Assembly: GCA_001796935.1 (NCBI GenBank) | Contig: MGNX01000084.1 | Location: 1-14,856 of the forward strand | Direction of reading: 5' to 3' | DNA: 14,856 nucleotides | From: Chloroflexi bacterium RBG_16_60_22 | GTDB taxonomy: Bacteria > Chloroflexota > Dehalococcoidia > Dehalococcoidales > RBG-16-60-22 | Shown: piece by piece, positions 1 through 7,241 of the stretch | Layout of the letters: each line of letters opens with the position of its first letter | How positions within the stretch are numbered: position 1 is the stretch's first letter | Notes under the pieces: generated by a model | The model's database searches: none | What the model was told of the DNA's origin: nothing | What the model saw: only the letters and a program-made list of their open reading frames with translations | Position numbers and translations under genes: made by a program

Positions 1-158
1 GCCTCTTCGTTCCCTGGATTAATATCAAATCGATGCTTATCAGCACCGAGCGACAGCCGACGCGGCGGTTCATGGCCGACCGCGCCCGCAAGTGGAAAGT
101 GCAGATAGATTCCCTGCACGGGATACCCCGGACCGCCGCCAGGAAAAAAGCCGCCTGA
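1..158 (+). CDS. 3' end of an unidentified protein (partial)
   Basis: An open frame runs from base 3 (codon split at the window edge) to a TGA at 156-158. It gives about 51 residues beginning LFVPWINIKSML and ending in a basic tail, RTAARKKAA. The two other forward frames contain stops in this stretch, and codon third positions are mostly G or C as in the neighbours, so this frame is the best candidate. The tail is rich in Arg and Lys, and no motif or domain is recognisable. It could instead be a short gene starting at the ATG at 33. Function unknown. Confidence 0.45.
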   Translation, partial: LFVPWINIKSMLISTERQPTRRFMADRARKWKVQIDSLHGIPRTAARKKAA

Positions 159-350
159 GACTTTTATCTCATGATGTTGGAGTAATAGCATAACCACATC
201 GCTCACGGCAAAAACGGCACCCGGCGGGCCGCCACCCATGACTAAAGTACCGGAACGGGTCACTACTTTATCTCTATTTTATAGTTAACGCCGGGGGCAT
301 AAAATCTCAATAGACGGACTTTCAGCCTGACGGGGATTCTGACGGGAGCC
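159..350. other. Intergenic spacer with a short AT-rich inverted repeat
   Basis: This 192-base gap separates the partial upstream gene from the 351-752 CDS and has lower GC than its flanks. It contains a 7-bp inverted repeat, TAAAGTA at 243-249 and TACTTTA at 264-270, with a 14-base spacer. This could be an operator or a weak hairpin. I see no convincing sigma70 promoter; TAAAAT at 300-305 is the best -10 candidate and has no good -35. Confidence 0.3.
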
Positions 351-752
351 ATGAGAAGTAAAATCAGCCGCATCATGGACGAATATTCGGCGAGGATGGA
401 TGAGATTAACCACCGGCGGGTGGTGGGGAAATGCCAGCCTTCCGGCGTCGAATCGGCGGCCGCCGCCGGTGACAACGGCCGCCAGTCCCGGCCCGTTATC
501 ACGGGGAGCCAGCCCCTGGCGAGCAATATCCGGGCGGAGCCGGGCTGGCAGGTGGAAATCGAAGACTACCGCGTCATCAACGCCTCCAAGCTCAAGATAA
601 ACGAGGCCAGTACCTCCATGACCGCGCTCCAGAAGGACCTCAATAAAATGGAAGTCTATAAAAAGATATTGACGATGGTCCGGCGGGGCATGCTCGCCTC
701 TAACCGGAACTACTGGAAATCGGTGCTGGTCCTCCCGGATAAGAAGCCCTAG
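351..752 (+). CDS. Hypothetical protein, 133 aa
   Basis: The ORF has strongly G/C-biased third codon positions, which supports real coding. The N-terminal 25 residues are charged and probably helical (RIMDEYSARMDEINHRR). A low-complexity Ala/Gly/Pro stretch at roughly residues 30-60 probably forms a linker. The C-terminal half (about 68-120) looks like a charged helical domain (KLKINEASTSMTALQKDLNK). There is no signal peptide or membrane segment. The GGGAG before the ATG is only two bases away, shorter than ideal, so an internal start (ATG at 375 or 396) is possible. I do not recognise the family. It stands alone between the truncated upstream gene and a repeat-rich gap. Confidence 0.6.
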   Translation: MRSKISRIMDEYSARMDEINHRRVVGKCQPSGVESAAAAGDNGRQSRPVITGSQPLASNIRAEPGWQVEIEDYRVINASKLKINEASTSMTALQKDLNKMEVYKKILTMVRRGMLASNRNYWKSVLVLPDKKP

Positions 753-835
753 ACAGCCGTTCCGTTTTAATCTCGCGAGTTTGAAACTTCAAAATCATGC
801 CCTTCGGTCACGTTAATATTTGGTCAATAATACTA

Positions 836-936
836 CCTCTCCCCTGACCCCTCTCCAGCCAGTATTATCGCCATTGGCGGGAGTTTTTCAGGCCGGAGAG
901 GGGAGTTTAGTGTAGAGGGGGCTTCGCCCCCTCTTA
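836..936. repeat. Two-hairpin GC-rich dispersed repeat, copy 1
   Basis: The element opens with CTCTCCCC and a second arm CCCCTCTCC (848-856), which pairs perfectly with GGAGAGGGG (895-903). It then carries a second perfect 8-bp hairpin, AGAGGGGG (914-921) with CCCCCTCT (927-934), loop CTTCG. The same layout (C-rich opening, large stem, then AGAGGGG...CCCCTCT ending in TTA) recurs at 12191-12263. No U-tract follows the second hairpin on either strand, so I do not call it a terminator. Confidence 0.5.
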
Positions 937-989
937 AATTATCTCCCCCTCTCCGACCAGATGGCTTTGCCCTAAAAGTACTTTATCCA

Positions 990-1060
990 TGTCACCCTGA
1001 GCGTAGCGAAGGGTCTACAGCGGTAGGGATTCTTTCGTCACTTCGTTCCTCAGAATGACA
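990..1060. repeat. Short dispersed element with TGTCA-type inverted ends
   Basis: It begins TGTCACCCTGAG (990-1001) and ends CTCAGAATGACA (1049-1060); the ends are inverted repeats matching at 10 of 12 positions. The right half (from GATTCT at 1028) resembles the end module seen at 9812-9856, 12277-12319 and 12545-12587. The left half holds ACCCT (994-998) with AGGGT (1010-1014), a short hairpin around GAGCGTAGCGA. From memory, similar GTCA..CTGAG..AGCG strings are common intergenic repeats in many bacteria. Confidence 0.5.
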
Positions 1061-1152
1061 TTTGGGGCAAGACCCGACCAGATTATTTAACGGCCTGAAC
1101 CGGTGTGGCAGGTTGGAGAGGGGGATAAGGGGGAGAGGCTGAACTCGGGGCA

Positions 1153-1181
1153 TTGCCACCTTCATACCTGCGTGCTATAAT
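1153..1181 (+). promoter_or_regulatory. Promoter of tRNA-Gln
   Basis: TTGCCA at 1153-1158 and TATAAT at 1176-1181 are separated by 17 bases. The -10 is extended by TGC immediately before it. The expected start near 1188 leaves a leader of about 8 bases before the mature tRNA at 1196, as is normal for a tRNA gene. Confidence 0.8.
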
Positions 1182-1195
1182 CCTGCGTGTGAGAT

Positions 1196-1269
1196 TGGCG
1201 AGTTGTGTAGTGGTAGCACAGGGGACTTTGGATCCCTTAGCCCAGGTTCGAATCCTGGCTCGCCAGCCA
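1196..1269 (+). tRNA. tRNA-Gln(UUG), CCA encoded
   Basis: The acceptor arms TGGCGAG (1196-1202) and CTCGCCA (1259-1265) pair over 7 bp, followed by discriminator G1266 and an encoded CCA (1267-1269). The T arm is CCAGG-TTCGAAT-CCTGG (1242-1258). The anticodon arm at 1221-1237 has loop CTTTGGA, giving anticodon TTG (1228-1230) for glutamine. The D arm contains AGTGGTAG. The variable loop is four bases. There is no obvious terminator downstream, so the transcript may run into the CDS that begins 21 bases after the CCA. Confidence 0.97.
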
Positions 1270-1290
1270 TGAACGGCAAGCGGAATTAAA

Positions 1291-1671
1291 ATGACGGACG
1301 AAGAGAGCGGCCTCGACGAGCTGATGCGCCTTTCCCGGCAGTTCACGCGGCAGCAGGAAGACCACGATAAACAGGAGCGGCAGCGCCAGGAGCAGGGGAA
1401 AAAGGTGCGGGGTGTCCTCCAGGGCCTGAAGGACCTCAACCTCTCCATGGCCGTCCAGCAGCTCCGGACGGTGGCCCCGCCCCACATCGTTAAAGAGGTG
1501 GAAGCCCTGCGGTATAAAGACGGCAGCGACGACCTCCGCAAGCTCATATCCGGCCTGGCCGACGACCTGGAGAAACGGCTGGGCAAGGTGGCATCGAAGG
1601 CGGACGCGGCGCCGCTGGTCAATGCCATGAGGACGCTGAATATCCTCATGGACCTCTATTTTTCTCTCTAG
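1291..1671 (+). CDS. Hypothetical helical protein, 126 aa
   Basis: A small charged protein downstream of tRNA-Gln. Residues 8-42 are rich in Gln, Glu, Arg and Lys (RQFTRQQEDHDKQERQRQEQ) and look like a coiled coil. Residues 60-105 (VKEVEALRYKDGSDDLRKLI) look like a second amphipathic helical region. It has no signal peptide, membrane segment or catalytic motif. Third codon positions are G/C-rich. The Shine-Dalgarno is weak (GCGGA, about 6 bases before the ATG). No separate promoter is visible between the tRNA and this start, so it is probably expressed by read-through from the tRNA promoter. Family not recognised. Confidence 0.65.
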   Translation: MTDEESGLDELMRLSRQFTRQQEDHDKQERQRQEQGKKVRGVLQGLKDLNLSMAVQQLRTVAPPHIVKEVEALRYKDGSDDLRKLISGLADDLEKRLGKVASKADAAPLVNAMRTLNILMDLYFSL

Positions 1672-1693
1672 CTGCCCGGCTTTTGCCCCGCTG

Positions 1694-1723
1694 TTTACAT
1701 CCCGCTTCAACAGGCTTTATAAT
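1694..1723 (+). promoter_or_regulatory. Promoter of the giant activase gene
   Basis: TTTACA (1694-1699) and TATAAT (1718-1723) are separated by 18 bases. A second overlapping TATAAT lies at 1723-1728. The start would fall near 1730, giving a leader of about 65 bases. The leader contains a GC-rich imperfect hairpin near 1747-1767 followed by TTAATATTTTT, which could attenuate transcription but is bulged and uncertain. Confidence 0.65.
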
Positions 1724-1795
1724 ATAATTTAAAGCTGCTGATTTTCGCCCCGGCCCCGGACCGGCGCTTAATATTTTTCACCGGTGAGTTATCAT

Positions 1796-4700
1796 ATGAA
1801 ACTCGGTATTGATATCGGCTCCGTGACCGCCAAGGCGGTGGTCCTTGATAATGACGATAATATCATAGAGTCCCGCTACGTCCGCACCCGGGGCCAGCCC
1901 GTCGAGACTATCCTGGCTATCCTGGAAGAGCTGCTGGAAAAGTACCCTCCTTCTCAATTCGAGGCGGCGGCCGCCACCGGCACCGGCGGGCAGCTCATCG
2001 CCACCCTGCTGGGCATACCCTTCGTCAATGAAATCACGGCCCAGGCGGCCGGCACCGCCCGTTTCCACCCGGAGGTGCAGACCATCCTGGAGATAGGCGG
2101 CGAGGACTCCAAGCTCATCGTCCTGAAAACGGAAGCGGGGGAAGCCCCCAGGGTCGCTGACTTCGCTCTTAACGGCGCCTGCGCCGCCGGCACCGGCTCC
2201 TTCCTCGACCAGCAGGCATCACGGATGGGCATCCCCATCGAGGAGTTCGGCGACGTCGCCCTGAAGTCGGAGAACCCGCCCCGCGTGGCCGGGCGGTGCA
2301 GCGTCTTCGCCAAGAGCGACATGATTCACCTGCAGCAGGTAGGCACGCCGGTCCATGACATCGTCGCCGGGCTGTGCTTCGCCATGATACGCAACTTCAA
2401 GGGCCAGATAATCCGCGGCCGGGAGATGGGCAAGCCCGTCTCCTTCCAGGGAGGGGTGGCCGCCAACCAAGGCATCCGGCGCGCCGTGCTGGAGGTCCTC
2501 AAGCTGGACGAGAAGGACCTGATTGTCCCCGAGCACTTCGCCGTCCTGGGCGCCGCCGGCGCCGCCCTCGCCAACGAGAAATTCCCCCCGCCCGAAGACA
2601 CGGTGCAGCGACTGCGCGACTATACTAAAAAGCGGGAATACAGGTTCGTTACCCTGCCGCCGCTTAACGCCGACGACTATCCCGTGGTTACCGAGGCGGT
2701 AAAAATAGACTCGGATAAGCCCGTCGAGGCCTACGTGGGCGTGGACATCGGCTCCATCAGCACCAACGTGGTGGTGATTGACCGGGAGAACAACGTGCTG
2801 GCGCGGCGCTACCTGATGACCGCCAGCCGTCCCATCGAGGCGGTGAAGCGGGGACTCTACGAGGTAGGGCGGGAAATCGGGGACAGGGTCATCATCAAGG
2901 GGGCCGGCTCCACCGGCTCCGGACGCTACATGACCGGCGAGTTCTTCGGCGCCGACATCGTCCGCAACGAGATTACCAGCCATGCCCGGGCGGCCTCCTT
3001 CATGTGCCCGGACGTGGACACCATATTTGAAATCGGGGGGCAGGACGCCAAGTACGTCAGCCTGCAGCACGGCACCATCGTCGATTTCGCCATGAACAAG
3101 GTCTGCGCTGCGGGCACCGGCTCGTTTCTGGAAGAGCAGGCGGAGAAGCTCGGCATCAACATCAAGGAGCAGTTCGGGGAGATGGGTCTGGCCTCGCCGC
3201 ACCCGCTTGACCTCGGGGAGCGCTGCACCGTCTTCATGGAGTCGCAGCAGAACTACTGCAAGCAGCGGGGCGCCGCCAAGGAAGACCTGGTCTCCGGCCT
3301 CGCCTACTCCGTGGTGAAGAACTACCTGACCAAGGTGGTCGAGGACAGAAAAATCGGCGACCACATTCTCTTCCAGGGCGGCACCGCCTTCAACCGGGCC
3401 GTCAAGGCCGCCTTCGAGGCCGTCCTCGGCAAGAAGATAACCGTGCCGCCCCACCATGACATCCTCGGGGCCGTCGGCGTGGCCATGCTGGCCCGCGAAG
3501 AGATGGAGTCCAGCGGCCGGCCGACCCGCTTCCGCGGCTTCGACCTGTCCGGCAGGAAGTACGAGCTGTCCTCCTTCGAGTGCCAGAGCTGCTCCAACCG
3601 CTGTGAAATCCACAAGGTCGTCTTCGAGGGGGAGAAACCGCTCTTTTACGGCTCCCGCTGCGGCCTCTGGGACAGCCCGGAGCAGAAGGAGAAAAGGCAG
3701 TCGTTAAAGATTCCGCGACTCTTCGAAGAGCGCTACCAGCACCTTATCAACACCTACCCCAGGGACGAGCCGGACAAACCCAACGGCAAGACAGTGGGCA
3801 TCCCCCGCGTCCTCTTCTTCCACGAACTCTATCCAATGTGGAAAGCCTTCTTCACCGAGCTGGGCTTCCGGGTGGTGGTCTCCGACCCCACCAACCGCCA
3901 CATCATCCGCCAGGGGGTGGAGAACATCGTCGAGGAGCCGTGCCTGCCCATCAAGCTCTCTCACGGGCACGTGCTCAACCTGATGGAAAAGGAGCCGGAC
4001 TTCATCTTCCTGCCCGTCCAGTGCACCATGGAGAAGCTCTCCGGCCACTTCAATAAGGCATGGAACTGCCCGCTGACCCAGAGCCTGCCCTATCTCCTGC
4101 TCAGCTCGACGCGCATCCGGGAAGCCCTGACCACGCCCTCCGCCAGGACGCCGAAGGTGCTCCGGCCGGTCATCCACCCGGACCGGGGCCGGCCGTGGCA
4201 GAAGGGGGTGCTGAGCAAGGTCGCCAGACAGGCCGGAATCACGTCCAAAGCCAGGATAGACAGGGCCATCGAGGCGGGGTTCGGGGCATACGACGCTTTT
4301 AACGAGTGGCAGCAGCAGCGCGGCGAGGAAATCCTGAACAGCCTTAAACCCGATGACAAGGCTATCGTCATCTTGGGGCGCGCCTACAACACCTATGACG
4401 ATGCCATCACCCTCAACCTGCCGGAAAAGCTGCGCGACCTCAATATGCTGGCGATACCGCTGGACTTCCTGCCGCTGGCCTCGGTGGCGGAGGAGGTCAG
4501 TAAGGCCCACCCCAACATGTACTGGAAGTCCGGCCAGAAGATACTCTGCGCCGGGCGCATCATCGCCCGCGACCCCCGCCTGTTCGGGCTTTACGTCACC
4601 AACTTCGCCTGCGGGCCGGACTCCTACATGCTCAAGTTCTTCAGCAAGGAGACGGAGGGCAAGCCCTTCCTGACCATCGAAATCGACGAGCACTCCGCCG

Positions 4701-6007
4701 ATGCCGGCATCATCACGCGCTGCGAGGCCTTCATCGATACGATACGCCACGCCAGGACCCGCGGCACCAGCAAGCCCATCCCCCTGGTCAGCATCTCCTC
4801 CAACGGCACCGGCACCCGGCGCGTTTACCTGCCGTACATGATTGACCACGGCTACGTCCTGGCCGCCGCCATGCGGCACTGCGGCGTCGATGCCGAGGCC
4901 CTGCCGGAGTCGGACGAGCTTACCCTGGAAATCGGGCGGAAGTACACCACGGGCAAGGAGTGCTACCCCAGCATCATCACCACCGGGGACATCGTCAAGA
5001 AGACGCAGTCGCCGGACTTCGACCCCGAGCACGCCGCCTTCTTCATGCCCGCCGCCAGCGGGCCCTGCCGCTTCGGGCAGTACAACCGGCTGCACCGCCT
5101 GATTCTCGACGAGCTGGGCCTGCCGCAGGTACCCATCCTCGTCTTCGACCAGACCGGCGGCTACCACAAGGACATGGCCGCCCTGGGGCAGGGGTTCCGG
5201 CTCCACGCCTGGCGGGCTATCGCCGTCGTCGATTCCCTGCAGAAGATGGTGTTGGAGCGGCGCCCCTACGAGGTGAACCCGGGCCAGACGGACGCCGTCT
5301 ATAAGGAGTACCTGGACCGGCTGGTGAACACGGTGGGACAGAGCGGCGAGGCCCTGCAAAGGCTCTCCCACCAGGCCAGGGAAGCCTTCGAAGCGGTGAA
5401 AATCGATAAGACCGTTCTCAAACCGCGCGTGGGCATCGTCGGGGAGATATTCGTCCGCAGCAACCAGTTCGCCAACGATTCGCTCGTCCGCAAGCTGGAA
5501 GCGCTGGGCGCCCAGGTGGGCGTGCCGCCGCTGGAGGAGTGGCTGGACTACATCGACCACCAGCGCAAGCGCCGCAACCGACTCCATCTAGAGGGCGGCT
5601 GGCGCGACTGGGCCAGGCAGAAGTTGACCGAGATTGTCCAGGAGCGCGTCGCCGAGCCGCTGCGCCGGGAGTTCGACAGCTTAATCGAGGGTTTCACCCG
5701 CGAGCTGCCGACCCAGGCGATACTGGACAAGGGGCACGCTTATTTGACCCCCGCCGTGGAGGGCGAGGCCATCCTGAGCATGGGGCGCGTCGTGGAGTAC
5801 GCCGAGCACGGCTTCAACGGTATCGTCAACATCATCCCCTTCGGCTGCATGCCGGGGACCATCGTCAGTTTGCTCCTGCACCAGTTCCGCCTGGACCACC
5901 GCCTGCCGGTGCTGAACGTGGTGGTGGAGGGCACCAAGGACCCCGGGGAGTCGATACGCTTCGAGGCCTTCGTCCAGCAGGCGCGGGAGCACCTGCGGCG
6001 GCGGTAG
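1796..6007 (+). CDS. Acyl-CoA dehydratase activase-type protein (tandem BcrA/BadF/HgdC ATPase + DUF2229/HgdB-like), 1,403 aa
   Basis: This is a giant fusion of the 2-hydroxyglutaryl-CoA dehydratase/benzoyl-CoA reductase activator superfamily. The first ASKHA ATPase domain spans about 1-265, with GIDIGSVTAK at 4-13, EIGGEDSK at 99-106, and cysteines C129 (NGACAAGTG) and C168 (GRCSVF). The second spans about 312-570, with GVDIGS, EIGGQDAK, C437 (NKVCAAGTG) and C477 (GERCTVF). A CxxCxxxC group (C596, C599, C603, plus C622) opens the C-terminal half. That half runs from GIPRVLFFHELYP (668-680) through conserved-looking cysteines C1056, C1091 and C1351. In characterised relatives the activator uses ATP to drive low-potential electron transfer to a radical dehydratase. 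The substrate of this long family is unknown to me, and no dehydratase subunits are nearby. I chose the ATG at 1796 because GGTGAG lies 7 bases upstream; a GTG at 1784 is in frame. Cytoplasmic. Confidence 0.9.
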   Translation: MKLGIDIGSVTAKAVVLDNDDNIIESRYVRTRGQPVETILAILEELLEKYPPSQFEAAAATGTGGQLIATLLGIPFVNEITAQAAGTARFHPEVQTILEIGGEDSKLIVLKTEAGEAPRVADFALNGACAAGTGSFLDQQASRMGIPIEEFGDVALKSENPPRVAGRCSVFAKSDMIHLQQVGTPVHDIVAGLCFAMIRNFKGQIIRGREMGKPVSFQGGVAANQGIRRAVLEVLKLDEKDLIVPEHFAVLGAAGAALANEKFPPPEDTVQRLRDYTKKREYRFVTLPPLNADDYPVVTEAVKIDSDKPVEAYVGVDIGSISTNVVVIDRENNVLARRYLMTASRPIEAVKRGLYEVGREIGDRVIIKGAGSTGSGRYMTGEFFGADIVRNEITSHARAASFMCPDVDTIFEIGGQDAKYVSLQHGTIVDFAMNKVCAAGTGSFLEEQAEKLGINIKEQFGEMGLASPHPLDLGERCTVFMESQQNYCKQRGAAKEDLVSGLAYSVVKNYLTKVVEDRKIGDHILFQGGTAFNRAVKAAFEAVLGKKITVPPHHDILGAVGVAMLAREEMESSGRPTRFRGFDLSGRKYELSSFECQSCSNRCEIHKVVFEGEKPLFYGSRCGLWDSPEQKEKRQSLKIPRLFEERYQHLINTYPRDEPDKPNGKTVGIPRVLFFHELYPMWKAFFTELGFRVVVSDPTNRHIIRQGVENIVEEPCLPIKLSHGHVLNLMEKEPDFIFLPVQCTMEKLSGHFNKAWNCPLTQSLPYLLLSSTRIREALTTPSARTPKVLRPVIHPDRGRPWQKGVLSKVARQAGITSKARIDRAIEAGFGAYDAFNEWQQQRGEEILNSLKPDDKAIVILGRAYNTYDDAITLNLPEKLRDLNMLAIPLDFLPLASVAEEVSKAHPNMYWKSGQKILCAGRIIARDPRLFGLYVTNFACGPDSYMLKFFSKETEGKPFLTIEIDEHSADAGIITRCEAFIDTIRHARTRGTSKPIPLVSISSNGTGTRRVYLPYMIDHGYVLAAAMRHCGVDAEALPESDELTLEIGRKYTTGKECYPSIITTGDIVKKTQSPDFDPEHAAFFMPAASGPCRFGQYNRLHRLILDELGLPQVPILVFDQTGGYHKDMAALGQGFRLHAWRAIAVVDSLQKMVLERRPYEVNPGQTDAVYKEYLDRLVNTVGQSGEALQRLSHQAREAFEAVKIDKTVLKPRVGIVGEIFVRSNQFANDSLVRKLEALGAQVGVPPLEEWLDYIDHQRKRRNRLHLEGGWRDWARQKLTEIVQERVAEPLRREFDSLIEGFTRELPTQAILDKGHAYLTPAVEGEAILSMGRVVEYAEHGFNGIVNIIPFGCMPGTIVSLLLHQFRLDHRLPVLNVVVEGTKDPGESIRFEAFVQQAREHLRRR

Positions 6008-6009
6008 GC

Positions 6010-6029
6010 AGTCCGGGTCGACCCGGACT
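6010..6029. terminator. Perfect 20-bp palindrome between convergent genes
   Basis: AGTCCGGGTCGACCCGGACT is a perfect palindrome starting two bases after the activase stop codon. As RNA it folds into an 8-bp stem with a TCGA loop on either strand. It lies between the + strand activase gene and the - strand glycosyltransferase gene, where a bidirectional terminator is expected. No U-tract follows on either side, so it may only mark the 3' ends or protect them from decay. A wider inverted repeat, TCCGGCC (6034-6040) with GGCCGGA (6067-6073), sits beside it. Confidence 0.4.
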
Positions 6030-6080
6030 TCACTCCGGCCCCCGCCTATCTTGTATACCAGCCCCTGGCCGGAATAGCCC

Positions 6081-7229
6081 CTACTCTACCGCCGATTCCC
6101 CGCCGTAAATCCGCTTCTTCCAGCTGACGCCCGCCCCGACGATGCGTTTGCCGCCGGCGTAGAGCGCCCCGGCGAAGAGGAAGGAAATGCCGAAGGGGTG
6201 GAGTATCGCCGAGACCACCGGTTCCTTGAAGCGGGTATCGATGAGGCCGCGCATCAGCAGTATCACGGCCACCTGGAAGATGACCACCTCCCGCCAGACC
6301 GTAGGGGTCGCCGCGTGGAAAAAATCGTTCCAGAGCCAGTAGAACGGCGCCAGGAAGAAGATGTAGCCGGCCGCTATCAGCGCGAAGAGTCCGAGGCGGG
6401 ACATGGCCGCCACGGAATAGCACCACTTGATAAAGCCCTCCCACATCGCTCCGAAGCTGCGGTACATGTTGCAGGCGACCACCGGGGAGAGGTCAACCGC
6501 CATGTGTCGTCCGCCGGACCGGGTAATCTCGATGCCCAGCCAGACGTCCTCCAGGATACGGCTCTTGACCGCCCGGTGCCCGCCGATGCGCCAGTACGCA
6601 TCGCGGGGGAAGAGGAGGAACTGCCCGATGGCCAGTGATGTCTTCGGCTGGCGGGAGCGGTGCAGCCACCACAGCGGCATCCAGCTCAGGATGATGAAGT
6701 ACAGCACCGGAATTACCACCTTCTGGGGGAAGGAGCCGGCCAGCTGGCGGGGGAAGCCGGAAAGCAGGGACGTTTTCAGCTCCAGGGCCAGGGAGAGCAC
6801 ACTGCGCAGCATGTGGGGGGCGTGGGTCGTATCCGCGTCCACGAAGAGCAGCCAGTCGCCCACGGCCTCTTCAGCCAGCTGGTAGCAGGCGAAGGGCTTG
6901 CCGGCCCAGTCCTCGGGGAGGGGCTCGCCCCTGACGAGGCGGACCCGCCCGTCCCTCGCCGATATTTCCTCGACGATGTCACCCGTGCCGTCCGCCGAGT
7001 TATCGTCCAGCACCAGGACCTCGTAGTTCGGGTAGTCCTGCGCCTGCAACGACTCCAGGCAGGCACGGATGTTCATCTCCTCGTCCCGCGCCGGGACCAG
7101 CACGGAAACCAGCGGCGGGGACCCGGGCACCCGGCTATCGGCCCGCGGCGTCCGGAGGTTCCTCAGGTTAAGAATAAGATTAAACAGGAAAAGGACCAGT
7201 CCGGCCGCCACTATCAGCTGGTATGACAT
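6081..7229 (-). CDS. Membrane-associated GT2 family glycosyltransferase, 382 aa
   Basis: It transfers a sugar from a nucleotide-sugar donor, probably to a lipid acceptor at the cytoplasmic face of the membrane. An N-terminal membrane helix covers about residues 5-22. The GT-A fold follows, with SVLVPARDEE (42-51), DDN at 75-77, the metal-binding DADT (131-134), and the later acidic LEDV (226-229). Hydrophobic segments at about 170-188, 280-300, 312-330 and 338-358 indicate further membrane contact. The overall pattern resembles the CrtQ/HpnB-like branch (carotenoid or hopanoid-associated transferases), but the acceptor cannot be read from sequence. It starts 12 bases after the plsY-like stop, so the two are almost certainly co-transcribed. 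The Shine-Dalgarno is weak (AAGG). Confidence 0.85.
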   Translation of the reverse strand: MSYQLIVAAGLVLFLFNLILNLRNLRTPRADSRVPGSPPLVSVLVPARDEEMNIRACLESLQAQDYPNYEVLVLDDNSADGTGDIVEEISARDGRVRLVRGEPLPEDWAGKPFACYQLAEEAVGDWLLFVDADTTHAPHMLRSVLSLALELKTSLLSGFPRQLAGSFPQKVVIPVLYFIILSWMPLWWLHRSRQPKTSLAIGQFLLFPRDAYWRIGGHRAVKSRILEDVWLGIEITRSGGRHMAVDLSPVVACNMYRSFGAMWEGFIKWCYSVAAMSRLGLFALIAAGYIFFLAPFYWLWNDFFHAATPTVWREVVIFQVAVILLMRGLIDTRFKEPVVSAILHPFGISFLFAGALYAGGKRIVGAGVSWKKRIYGGESAVE

Positions 7230-7241
7230 GCGTCAGCCTTT

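Larger units (their letters stand above)
753..1150. other. Repeat-rich intergenic region, no gene
   Basis: About 400 bases without a credible gene. From left to right it holds an AT-richer stretch (753-835), a two-hairpin GC repeat (about 836-936), a small element with TGTCA-type inverted ends (990-1060), and a G-rich strand GGAGAGGGGGATAAGGGGGA (1115-1134). The last is the reverse-complement type of the C-rich opening of the repeat near 12191. An ORF on the minus strand reads across here and across the tRNA but looks like an artefact. Confidence 0.6.

Noticed and set aside
914..934. Terminator for the 133-aa gene
   Set aside because: The 8-bp hairpin is 160 bases after the stop, lacks a U-tract, and is better explained as part of a dispersed repeat.
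1269..1289. Six-codon leader peptide beginning in the tRNA CCA
   Set aside because: An ATG there opens a six-codon frame ending just before the 126-aa CDS, but it lacks a ribosome binding site and would overlap the mature tRNA end; likely chance.
1083..1649. 188-codon minus-strand ORF crossing the tRNA gene
   Set aside because: It reads antisense through a perfect tRNA and the 126-aa CDS; the translation is rich in Arg and Ser and has no motif.
1747..1778. Terminator or attenuator in the activase leader
   Set aside because: The GC stem needs a two-base bulge and the following tract TTAATATTTTT is interrupted; too weak to list as a terminator.
1784..1798. GTG at 1784 as the start of the activase gene
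   Set aside because: The ATG at 1796 has GGTGAG at a good distance, and its product starts directly with the ATPase motif (MKLGIDIGS); the upstream GTG would overlap that ribosome binding site.
2219..3613. 464-codon minus-strand ORF inside the activase gene
   Set aside because: Same reason: a mirror frame of GC-rich coding sequence, low-complexity translation, no ribosome binding site or promoter.
3704..5587. 627-codon ORF on the minus strand inside the activase gene
   Set aside because: It is antisense to a protein with clear domains throughout; long antisense frames are expected from strong G/C third-position bias, and its translation is repetitive Val/Leu/Gly/Asp without motifs.
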